Shown here in pieces: positions 13,101 through 23,800 of a DNA stretch of 64,000 nt. Source of the stretch: Phylloscopus collybita (Eukaryota > Chordata > Aves > Passeriformes > Phylloscopidae); the NCBI GenBank assembly GCA_027886175.1, contig JAJNNQ010000027.1:3548001-3612000 (forward strand), read 5' to 3'. Under the pieces are notes generated by a model, which searched no databases, was not told where the DNA came from, and saw nothing but the letters and a program-made list of their open reading frames with translations. The stretch's first letter is position 1. The number at the start of each line of letters is the position of its first letter. The position numbers and the translations under genes are program-made.

Positions 13101-15099
13101 CAGCTGCCACTGTCCTCTGGCTACAGTTTTGACATCTGCAATGGGTTATTATTCTGGGGCAAAAAAAGTTTGTTGAGCTATACTTTGCTTTAATAATAAT
13201 ATCAGTTTCTATAACGATATTGCGCAGGCATTTATTCATAGCTTGGGTGAAGCTGTACTTTTTTTGTCTCTGTTCTTCCTTTTGAAACCCAGGGCATAGC
13301 ACTTCCATAGCTAATTCAGGTCTTTTGGAGAGATTTGCACTCTCTGCCTGGTTGGAAGGTACCCCCAGTCCCTGGGCTGGACTCTGTCTCATGCTCAGAA
13401 AAATATTTTGCAGAGCAGCCACAGTGAGACAGGTTTATTATCCAGGGATGCTTCCATCTTCCTGTGTCTCTGCATGCATGTTTGGCTGTCATTCTGCAAC
13501 AGCTTGGTGATGGCTAAAATGGAGGATAATCAAGATTTCTTGCAAACACAATTACAACACTGATAGCAATGTGGCAGCAAAGTTTCTGTTTCCCTGCTTA
13601 AAGCATCTGCTCCTAGAAAAGCATTTGCAGAACCACTGCTGCATTCTGCTATTAATGACTGTCAGGATCATGGTTTTCAGTGATTTTTGCTTCTAGCCTT
13701 TCTGAAAGCAGCCTGCAAATGGCACTTGATTGCTAATGTCACATCATGGGAGATGGTTAGTCTGAACCCCTGCCTGTAGCAGGCATCTAAAAGCAAATGG
13801 AAATTGGTAAAAATCTGTATATTGTAATAAAAAAAATTATAATGCGTACAAGGAGCACAGCTCCAAGAATTCTGACCAGCCTGCTGCATGTCTGGTTTGG
13901 TGATATGTAAAATTTTGGACAGGCAGTGGTACACATGGACAGTTTTTGTTCCTGTATAAACAAAGCATGTGAGTGCATACGTGGTCGAGCTGTGGAGGGA
14001 AAATACAGCGTGAAAACTCCTGTGCAGGCAGGACAGGAGGTGATGTGACTTCCCACTGAAAAGCCAATCAAGAAGAGTATCAGAAAAGCAACTGAAATGG
14101 GGCTATTAGGAAGAATAAATGTAGGTAATGATGTTGCCAACTGTTACAGTCATTTTTTCTCTGGGTCTCACCATGGTTATTGCTTTTTTTTCCCTCAGCT
14201 ACAATCTGTGGAGCACTGGCACTGAACTTCTCCTGTCAGTCCAAACAAGCCACGTTTTCTACCTCTTAAGAGTTCTGAGAAATGTTTCAAGTGTTCCCAA
14301 AAGGCTCATAACTGGAAGGTGTATTTTTCCTTTAAAGTCTCAAAACTTTGGGAGAGTTTGACCCCGTATTGTAAGTGGCTGGGATTTGCACATTTGTGAT
14401 AAATTTCACTAAAATACTGTTGTGTGTGGCGTGGTGTTTGTTGCCACTGTTCAGTGATGTGTGAGCTACTGTCCTCCTCTCCTGAGGTGGGATTCTTTGT
14501 TTTAGCAATGAGAAGAAAACGAGGAAACCTGTGCTAAGAGAAAAAAAATTAAAACACACATGCACATCCATGTGAGATGGGAGGTGACATTTACTGTGGC
14601 ACCTGGGTCTTCTTGTGGTAAGGAGTGGCTTCCACTGAACTGGGCGCTGGGCTGTGCCCTTGGGACTCAGTTCAGTCATGCAGCTCCTTCTGCTGCACGT
14701 GCAGCTTCTGAGTCCCGCACATGCTATTGGGAATTTCTGACAACAAACTCACAAGGTATTAGCGAAGGAATAAATCCTGCATTGTTAAAATCTCCTGGAT
14801 GAATAGTTACTGCAGATAACAGCGAGTGTTTATGCCTTTGCCAGTTGTGGTGCCCCTTCTTGACTGACTTCTAGAGCTGACTCTAACATTGCCCTCCAGC
14901 CCCTTTACACACCCAAACCCAAGAACAACATCTAGTCTTGTCTGGAGTCAATCCAGGAGTTGTTTCCAGCATAATTTCTAGAGCCACCTCTAAAGCCACG
15001 TCTCCAGTAATTTCCATCTCTAAGGTGATGTAGAGAAGAACCTTTGAACTTGCCCCTGGGTCAGGGTCTGCAGTGGCTCCCAGCACTGCTCTGGCGTGA
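10106..15099. other. Gene-free upstream flank
   Basis: No gene was recognised. It includes a purine-rich stretch (about 12730-12960) and a short degenerate 12-bp repeat region near 14965-15025. Open frames on both strands overlap one another and match no family I know. Confidence 0.5.
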
Positions 15100-15521
15100 G
15101 TTAATGTGTTGATCACACATGGAGCCAAGCTGGAGCTGCCTTTGGAGCCCCCCCTGTGCTGCCTGCCCGGTGAGGTCCTGCTGGGGCTGCCTGCCAGCCC
15201 CCACCACCTCTGCTTTGCCCCCCGCCTCCCCGCTGGACACTGGGCAGCAGGGCACGGGGGCCAGGAGGGCACGGGGCAGCCAGCACGGCTTACTGCAGTG
15301 GTTTTTTCTTGTTCTTGGGGTTTTTTTTCCCGTCCCTTGTGCCGCTCTCCCCGGGAAGCAGCAGTCCTTTCAATGTGCGCTTTGTGGAAGCAGAGCTGTC
15401 TGAGCCCTTTAAGCGGGAGATGAGCTCAGGTAGAAGGAACGCAGAGAGCTCCTTTCATCAGCCAGGGCCCCGCCGGCGGCTGCGGGGCATGTCCGGCCAG
15501 TTATAAATGGATCATGTGTTG

Positions 15522-15531
15522 CTATTTTTAG
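15522..15531. promoter_or_regulatory. MEF2-like site
   Basis: CTATTTTTAG matches the MEF2 consensus YTAWWWWTAR exactly. It lies 19 bp before a TATAAAAG motif. Single matches of this kind occur by chance; the clustering with two more sites within 430 bp is the reason to note it. Confidence 0.35.
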
Positions 15532-15549
15532 CCGAGAGAGGATTGTAAA

Positions 15550-15557
15550 TATAAAAG
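15550..15557 (+). promoter_or_regulatory. TATA-box-like motif
   Basis: TATAAAAG is a canonical TATA-box sequence. It sits inside a CpG-enriched segment and is followed by a T-rich tract. If used, transcription would start near 15580 on the + strand. No donor or coding frame downstream confirms this. Confidence 0.25.
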
Positions 15558-15599
15558 GGTATAAAGTGCAAAACTTAGCAACAGTGGCGTTTGTTTGCT

Positions 15600-15641
15600 T
15601 TTTTTTTTTCTTTCTTTTTTTTTTCTTTTTTTTTTTTTCTT
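15600..15641. repeat. T-rich low-complexity tract
   Basis: Runs of T broken by single C bases; the complementary strand reads as an A/G-rich tract. Simple low-complexity sequence. Confidence 0.9.
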
Positions 15642-15921
15642 CCCCTCCCCGTTGGCAGGAATGTGTTTGGAGAGGAATGAAGTTAGAGCAGGAGCTTTTG
15701 TCCGCGGACTTTGCACTGCTTCTATAGACAGAGATATATAGATCTATATCGCCAGGCGGGGGAAGGGAACGGGCTCCTCTGGTGCTGTTTGAGGAGATCC
15801 AAAAGTGCAGCCTGAAATGAGATGGAAGCGCTGCAAGGAGAGCGGGGGGACCCGGGGCGGGCCGGGGGGGAGCGGGGCCGGCTTGGGGACAGAGTTCAGC
15901 AAATGGAAAACACTGACACGG

Positions 15922-15952
15922 GTAAAAATAGTAACAGCGGGGTTAAAAATAG
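15922..15952. promoter_or_regulatory. Pair of MEF2-like sites
   Basis: GTAAAAATAG (15922-15931) and TTAAAAATAG (15943-15952) lie 21 bp apart, two helical turns, in the same orientation. The second is an exact match to the MEF2 consensus on the complementary strand; the first differs at one end. Confidence 0.35.
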
Positions 15953-16285
15953 CATCTAGTGAAATAAACGTGCAGTAACTCCTGAAACCCTCCTGGGAAC
16001 TGCTCCCTCCCGATCCGCCCCTACCCTGCGCCCCGCTGCGCTCCGGTCAGGAACCCCAAAGCAAATCCCCTCAGCAGACTGAAACCATCAAAGCCGACCC
16101 TGCACTCTGCAGAGGACGAGCTCTGGGGACTTTTTGGACTATTTTTATGGATTTGTTTTGTTTTGTTTTGTTACTTGGTTTGCTGAAACTTCGCGCCAGA
16201 GAAAGGGGGAACAAATCCCTCTTTTCTCTGAAACTCGCGCGGTCCTGGGACAGAGCAGTTAGGAGGTCCTTGGGGTTGTTTCTCA

Positions 16286-16385
16286 CTTTTTTTTTTTTCC
16301 CCCCTTCCTTTTCACCTTTTTGGTGTGGGAGGTTTTTTTTGTTTGTTTTTGGTTTTGTTTTTGTTTTCTTTTTTTTTCTTTTCCT
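16286..16385. repeat. T/G low-complexity region
   Basis: T runs with interspersed G and C, giving spurious lysine-rich frames on the minus strand. Confidence 0.8.
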
Positions 16386-17313
16386 GTTGGTGCTCTTGCT
16401 TTGGTGTTTTAGAGCGTGTTGTCGCCCTGCCCCGGCCCTGCGCCCTGGCAGCGCCAAAGCCGCGGGGCAGAAGGAGCTGACGCCCCCCCCCGCACCGAGC
16501 TCCCCACACGGGAGGAAAGGTGCAGGCTGTTCTCCAGGCACGGCGGGGTGGCAGAGGAAAGGGACAGCAAAAGGGCGACAAGAAAGGATGGAGAGACCTT
16601 GAGGAGCTTGCTCTGTGGAGCAAAGGCTTGGCTGGTTCCTTCTCTGGAGGCGTTGAGGGTGGGAAGGGGTCAGGGAGGAGCAGGGGTGGGCAGGGGACAT
16701 GCTCGGGAGCGCTGGTGGATATCTCCTTCGAGATCTTTTAGAGCTCTGGCTGTAAATGTGCCTGTTTTGACTGGACCGGGTAACTGAGGCAGAAACAATT
16801 GTTGTGACAGGCGAGGCAGACCTGGTTCCTGAAGCTGCCCCGCCACAGGACAGGGACAAACTGGAAGCCCTGCAGTTTAGAGGCAATTACAGTTCAACCA
16901 GATTTTTTTTTTTTTTTTTCCTCCCAACCAAGCAGCTGAAAGTCTCCACGTGTTTATTTTTGTTGCCCAGGTTGACGGGGGTGGGTGTTTCAGGGGTGCA
17001 TTTTTAACACCTCCTCACGGGGGAAATGGCCAGGCAGGGTCGGGCCAGGCTCTCTCTGCCTGAGGGAGTCCGGGTGCTCCTCTGCTGACAAACCGGGGAA
17101 CCAAACGGGATAAATGTGATCACAGGGTCGAGGCATTACTGATGTGTCTGGAAGTGGCTCTCGGATGCAGGTTGATGTCTCTCTCCCTGTTTTCCCAGGT
17201 CTGGTGCAGCCCTCCAGGGTGGTGCCAGTGCTGGAGGTGAAAGGGAGGGCGTTTATCTGAAACGAGGAGAAAGTCCTTAATTGTATTTAGCTGGCTAAGC
17301 CCTGAGCGTTTAA

Positions 17314-17317
<4 letters not shown>

Positions 17318-17357
<40 letters not shown>
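17318..17357. repeat. Poly(T) tract, 40 bases
   Basis: An uninterrupted run of 40 T, the longest pure homopolymer in the window. No target-site duplication or retroelement body was recognised beside it. It marks the boundary between the GC-richer segment and an AT-rich block. Confidence 0.93.
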
Positions 17358-17360
<3 letters not shown>

Positions 17361-20300
17361 GATTGGACATTCCGCAGCTTGTTTCTCTAGATCATTTTAA
17401 ATTAGTTTTGATGTTTAAATATATTTCATATGAAGCCTGTCGAAATCTTTTAACCAGTATATTTTTGAAAGCACAAGTATGCTTTCATTTGATAGAGTAC
17501 CTAGAAAAGCCTTTTTTTTGTATTTGAGCAAAGCTGTTTTGTTTTTAAATTGGGTTGTTCCAATCCTTCTAATTTGATCATTTCAAATTTGATTCAGCAC
17601 ACAAAAATGATGCAGAAACTCCTGTTATGAATCTAAACTGAACATTCATTTTCTTATCAAAATATTATTATCGAAAAATATTAGTCATTCTTCTTGGCAT
17701 AGTAAACAAAGAAACATGTGGATGTGTTAATTTATTCCAGACCCAGAAAAGAGGGATAGTTTATATAAGTAAAATAAATAATTCTTGACTATTTAATAAT
17801 TGGATCACTTCAACAATAGTTGACTAATAGTCATATGTCTGAAATACATCTTGCCCATTTCTATTCTTCAGGGAGTTTAATGCTTAAAGGGTGGTTTTCT
17901 TTTTCCAGGGATTGACGTTTTAAAATTGTTACCTTTTTACATACTTAATAGTTGTTGTCTTTCATAACTTATGAGGTCAGAACTAGTGGGGGGAAAAAGC
18001 TCAAATGTAGTTGAAATTAATCCCCTGGAAGTATGCAAAGATATTAAACTGAGATGGTAAATCGTGTGAAGGAATTTAAGATAAGTGAGCACAAGATAGA
18101 GTTATTTTACAAGTATATTATTTTACTGCCTTGCATAGGTAGAAAAGATTTGGATTCCCAGAAATGGTGATGTGTTGGTGTGTCATTTATTGGTTTTCTG
18201 TCAATGGATTTTTGAATTATGCACATCTTATTCCAAATTACATTGGTAGCACAGGAGTGAAATAAAAAAAGTGAATTTTTTCTCACTACTGTAGTATAAA
18301 TGTGCCAACCTATAGCATATGAAATTCCTGTATTTTTACATATGGTTCTACTAACTTGTTAGCATTGTTCAATTGTTAGCATTGCCTATTGAGTTATTTT
18401 GCTCCTGTTTGTAACTATTTTAACACTTTGTTATTTTCCCAACTTGGAGTACACAGGTGGCATGTTGGTAATTGATAACAGCCAGCTGAGATTTAGCTCC
18501 TGGGATTAGGTTGTTTTAAGTAAGAGAATTCCACATTTGTATTTTTTCATTTGTCTGAGCTTTAAATAAATCAATCCTGTGCTTGTAAGGAATAAAATTT
18601 AACCCTCCTCATGCTAATGGTTTGATGGGGAGGATATTGTTTGTTCATAGACTGCAAACATATACAGTGAGTACTTAAATGCTCCATGGGTATTTTACTA
18701 CCCTCTAAAATAATTTTTTATATTTATGTATATGTATCAATATCTAAAATGCATTTATAAATTAGTATTTTATTTGAAAAATAAATATTATTAAATCTTT
18801 AATAAATATTATTAAATTTAATAAATAATATTAATAAGTATTATTAAAAGATCAGATGATCTGTTTTAAAGAGGATATATTGGAGAGTTTTGAGAACAAG
18901 TGAAAAATCAGTAATTTTTTGACAACGTAAAGAGAATATCTCTGGAAAGTCCCAGCTGAGATCTTGCAACCCTTGTTTTTTCAGAATGATTTTTACAGAA
19001 CTAGAATTTTTGGATGCATGGTAGGGAATTCAATACCGTTCTCTAGAAACTTAACAGAAGAATTTTGTTTTGTTAGAAAAAAACAGACAGTAATTGCAAA
19101 GCCAAAAATCTCTAAAAAGAAGATTGTTACCATTTTTCCTGGTAAACTTTTCCTGTTGCATGGTCTCACAATAAGGGCATAAGGAGGGGAATTGAATCAA
19201 CTTTTTTGATACTTGCATTTTTCCTTGAAACCTACCTCCCCTTCCCTTACCCTAAATGCATTCAGTTTGAGGTGGCATAAATAAAATTTGTTAATTTTAA
19301 ATATTGGTTAATGTTTTTCTTCCTCATTTGTACATAGATGAACAAGACAGATTCGGTTAGTGGTTTTCAGAATTTTGATAAATTCTTTTTTAATTTGAGG
19401 CTGGTCCACTTTTTCATATAAATAGTATTACATTATTATTAGGTAAATATACTTAATTTTATTAGCATTTGTACAAACTCCCTGCTAAGAAGCGTGGAGA
19501 CATATGAAACTGCTTTATGTTGAAGATTATTCTGTACCTTTATACTGGCTCAGTGCTAAGTCACCTTTGTCCTAAATGTGAACTGTAACCATAGTGTTAA
19601 ATGCACTTGCAGTATCTAAATTCTAAGGAAAAGCAGGGAAATTGATGGCAGCAACCATGACTAGAAAATTTGGGTATCTAAAATGATGGGAGAAAGTAAT
19701 ACCAAATAATTTGTTTTGCCACTCTGTAAAATTCCTAAATCTGGTGAAAATAAATTTTGTAGCATTTTTCTAAGTCCTAAAAAAAAAAATGAACACAAGG
19801 AAAACTAATATTCTGGGAAGGCGTGGCATAGCATTTCTAAATAAATTAATGCAATTAGTGAGGTACTAATTAGGACTTTTGTTATTAATCCTTAGTGGGT
19901 TTGTTACCCCTTAGGGAAAGTTAGTTAATTAAAACAATGAAAATGCTGAGGGTTTTTGTTGAGAGAAGAACTCTACTCCTGGCAGGATTTCAGTAGTCAA
20001 ACCCACCCAAAACGTGCCTCAAAGGAGACAAAAGCTCTGCCAGAGGTGCAGGGGATCTGTTCCACTTCCCCAGCTCCTGCACTTCGCAGAGGCAGACACT
20101 GAAATTGCTGCTTCTTCCAGGGGAGCCCAGGAACTTTGGGAGGCCCCCCCTGGCTGGGGAAAGCTGGGACTCCTTTGGTGATGATTGTGATTATCTGTGA
20201 TTTTTTTTCGGCAATACCGGACCTGCTCAACTCTAATCCCTTTCCATTTATTTGGGTGTATTTTTAATCGTATTTTCTTTGAGTGAGAGATGTAGGGAAA

Positions 20301-20600
20301 AGGAAGCTTGGCAAAAAAAAACTCCAGAGTATTGACTTCCTGTTTGCATTTTTGGGAAGGATTCCCTTTGAAATACTTCGAAGGCTTTAGAAAACTGGGA
20401 AGGAAAAAGAAACTTTTATAGTAAAACCACTGATGTAATTAACATTTCTTAAAAGGATGCAACGCTTTCAGTTACCTAAATAGACGTTTCCATGCTAATA
20501 ACAAAAACAAGAAAGACGATAAGCCTTGCAATTTTAATTTCTTCTGTCGGATTGTTCTGGTTCTGTTACTGTTTTGAGAAAGAATTTTCATTCTTGAAGT
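17358..20600. other. AT-rich noncoding block
   Basis: Strongly AT-rich sequence with few open frames, many short TAAT/ATTA-type motifs and an AT tandem repeat at 18779-18850. No gene recognised. It could be conserved regulatory DNA or simply AT-rich unique sequence. Confidence 0.5.
18779..18850. repeat. AT-rich tandem repeat, about 20-bp unit
   Basis: Copies of AATAAATATTATTAAAT with short spacers recur at about 18782, 18801 and 18820, followed by a degenerate copy ending at 18850. The unit consists almost wholly of A and T. Confidence 0.8.
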
Positions 20601-20800
20601 CTTTACTCTTGCTCACGAGCTCTGCAGCTTAATTCCTGCTGCACAGGCAGTGAGGTTGAGGGAGAGCTGCTGGTGGGTCTCCTTCACGTGGACGGCCCCC
20701 CTGGAAACCTGCAGAATATGAAACGTGTGCCAAGAAGCTGGAAAGTCATGTGTGATCGATTCGCTTGATCTTTAACAACTGTGAGGAAAAAGAAAACGTC

Positions 20801-20826
20801 GTCGTGATCGTGTAGTGATTAATAGC
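20801..20826 (+). pseudogene. Possible relic of the 5' part of a His tRNA
   Basis: GTCGTGATCGTGTAGTGATT followed by AATAGC resembles the first 24 bases of vertebrate tRNA-His (acceptor strand, D arm and A box), with about 20 of 24 matching from memory. No anticodon arm or B box (GGTTCGANTCC) follows, so it cannot be a working tRNA gene. It may be a tRNA-derived fragment, the head of an old SINE, or chance. Confidence 0.35.
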
Positions 20827-23800
20827 GCTTGCTCTGGATTTCTTCTTTTTATTTCCCCTCTGCAAATCCCTTGCAGTCAGAAGCACAGGCAGGTATTGGG
20901 TGCACACTGCTGGTTTCCTAAAACATCCCCTCTCACAGATCTCTCTCCCTTAGGCAGCACAGAGCTGCCAAGGCAGGCTCCTGCGGAGTATCAAAGGGCG
21001 TCCCCTGCAAGGAAACGCGGCTTCTCCCAACACTTTGACAGAGCAGCTGTCTGGCATAACCAGAGCTGCAGCTGGATAGTCCCAGCCCTGCTCATCCTGC
21101 TGTTTTTTGTAAGGAGTTTATAAATACACACTGCTGCTCGTGCAGTTAGCTGGGGTCAGGATTTTGTGGGCTGTTGGAGTCCAAAGGGCTCCGTGCGTTC
21201 CCAAACCCGCACAAGAACCGCTCCCAGCCAGGAGCCTCCAGCTGCCGGCGGTGGCTCCGCTGTCCTGGCACAGCTTCCTATGCTTTCTATACATTCAAAA
21301 CAATAGAATATTCCCAACAAACCAGTGGCAGCTGCCACCAGTGGTTCAGGAGCGTGGTGCTTCATCCAGGGCTCTGCAGCAATGTGTTTGCTGAGATGCT
21401 CTCCCACAGCCAAGGGAGGCGTCTGTTAGCGCTCATCCTAAAAACAGCCGCTCCTGGGGGCTCATGGATCAGGCAGGAGTGTTAGTGCTTGGCCCAGTGG
21501 GATCCCTTGACCCAACCCAGGGGTTTCAAGTGGAGCTCCTTAGCCCAGGGAGCCTCCTAAGGGCCGTGTTCCCATACAGCCCAAGCCCAGAGGTTGAGGC
21601 TGCTGCTCAGACCGCAGCTTTGGGCACGGAAGTATCGGACGTACGGACACAACTGGACGAAAGGGTTGGAAAAATATAGTAGCCTTATTGAAACAGGTTT
21701 TTTGTCAAGCTGGCAATTGAGCCCAGCATGGAAATAGTGTGGCTTCAGGCTTCTTGCAAAGCAGCATCACCCCAGAGCACCCAGGGAGAGCCCAGGCAAA
21801 GCAGGAGGCAGGGTCTGCACGGCTCTGCTCCCGCTTGCGCCTGGGGAGCTGGTGCAGCAGCAGCAGGTCAGCGTTCCCATATATGGGAAAACCCTGCTCT
21901 AATTTTTAAAGCTGTGTGTTGTGGCAGTGCTGAATATGGGAATTTTATAAGCAAAGGCGAATGCTTGTTATGTTCATCTGGATGCCAGCATCTGGCACGC
22001 TGTCACTGCGGCTGCCAATGTGTGCTTGCAGTCGTTGTGAAAGCAGGTTCCCAGTGTTTTCCCACCTCTTTAGGATTTTCTAACAGCTGTGTGGACAAGG
22101 GATGTGGCACAGGGGAAGGCACGATGCTGAGATGCTTTAGGACAGCAGATGACCAGAGGGCCTCATACATGGGACATTTTGCATGAGTAGTTTGGTGAGA
22201 GAGCCAGGAGAGGACAAGGATGAGCACGGCAGCAGTAAATGTGCTGGTTCAGGGGCCTTATTTGTTAATACATATTATCTTGGTATTATTTGGATTTACA
22301 CTGAGCTCATCCCTTTACTAATCTGAGTGCTTTACTCTTCTCCAAGCTGTTGCTGGCTGCCCATACAGAGAGTAGACAAGCAGCCTGTCGTTTCTGTAAT
22401 TCTCGTAATCTAATTACTGCCTGCCAGAGCAGCGAGGAGCTTCTGCTAAAAATCCATGATGTACTTACTGCCTTGATGCACATGTCTGATCTGGAGTAAG
22501 GATCAGCCAAAAGTGTCCTGAGAGCTCCTGGGCGTATCAGGAGGCTGAGATATCTCTGGGACTATGACCAGGCTTGAATTTTTCTCTTGGTTGCAGCTCA
22601 CCTGTGTGTGAGACTCTTAACAACAGCAATTAAAAGGCTGAAAAAAATGAGAAGGACACAACTATGTCACCTCAAGGACAAGGTAGCTGTTTATGAACAA
22701 GATGGGCAGAGCTCCCCTCCAGGCACTACGTAGCATTTTGGATGCTCTAAATCCACTCATTTGGGGTTTCATGTTTGTGTGCTTTTAAGGTAAAAATAGA
22801 ACATTAATTGTTATTTGTAAAGGGCTGGATTCTCACTACTGAACAGCTCAAGTAAAGTTAATTCATACAGTAGTTACTTCACTCAAAAGAGAGTGAAGTT
22901 TGCTACCCTTGCCCTGCTGACCACTGTTTTTGAGCCAGCAATGTTCAGAAGTGCCTGGTGGTGCTGCTTGTGGCTCCTCTGGTGTTTATCCCTTGATTTG
23001 GGGTAGCAGTGAAAACTCCTTTGATGCCACCCTGCCTACCTCAGTAGCAGAAGTGCCAGCCATGAGCAGGATGTGAATCTAGAAACTTTTTTCTGAACTT
23101 GTTTAAAACCAGCCATTTTGCAGCTGTTCCAAAAACACAGAAATGAGCCGACCCTGGCCATTCTTGGTGGGCTCCAGTTTTTGCCAGCACGTGCCCTGTT
23201 TTAGGGGCAGCACCTGTGGGAATTTGCCATTTTCTCAGGAGCTGGGGAGGGAAACATTGCAGGTTCTCCCTGGCTGGAAAAGAGGGATGCAGCAAGCAGC
23301 AGCTAGTTGCAAAATAGCCGCTTTAAAGCAGAAGCTGCCTCGCTCTGCCAAAGCTGAAGGGCCAGCCCCAGAATGGAATGCTTATAAAAATAAGATGGTA
23401 ACCATGCAGCAGAGACAGAGAGAGAGACCAGGAAGTTTCAGTGTTACAATACAGCATGATACTCTGCTTGGAAAAATATTGTCACAATTGTAAGAGATAT
23501 GGGCATGGATCCATAGTTGAAAGGCATAACCCGGTACCTATCATTAGGGTGATTTCAATCTCTCATTTCCAATTTTGTCTCTGGAAGAAAACTCTTTTTG
23601 GCTTGGAAATTCTCATGTGAAATGTGTAGCCAAAGGAGATGTGTCTGGGGAAAAGTTTGGAGTAATTGGTTAAGGCTGGTTTTAAATTATAGAGGGGGGA
23701 AAATTTGTCTTATACCATTTCAAAACATAACAGTATATTGATTTATTTAAAAAGTTACAGGATGATGGATTTATTTTAGTTTAACCGTGTTGATATTTAT

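Larger units (their letters stand above)
15100..17100. promoter_or_regulatory. GC/CpG-enriched segment, candidate alternative promoter
   Basis: About 27 kb upstream of GNAS exon 1, GC and CpG content rise above the flank (for example 15460-15500, 15840-15890 and 16420-16560). Within it are TTATAAAT near 15501 and TATAAAAG at 15550-15557 on the + strand. Three MEF2-like sites lie at 15522-15531 (CTATTTTTAG), 15922-15931 and 15943-15952. T-rich runs at 15600-15640 and 16290-16385 break it up. It may be a regulated promoter or enhancer for an upstream GNAS first exon or a noncoding RNA. No coding exon with recognisable NESP55 or XL-alpha-s sequence was found, so function is inference. Confidence 0.35.

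Noticed and set aside
15736..15749. 14-bp palindrome ATATAGATCTATAT
   Set aside because: Chance level for its length.
16071..16886. 271-codon minus-strand frame in the GC-rich segment
   Set aside because: Low-complexity Ser/Pro/Lys content produced by T-rich tracts; no family and no support for splicing.
21325..21338. 14-bp perfect palindrome GTGGCAGCTGCCAC
   Set aside because: Several 14-bp palindromes are expected by chance in a window this size.
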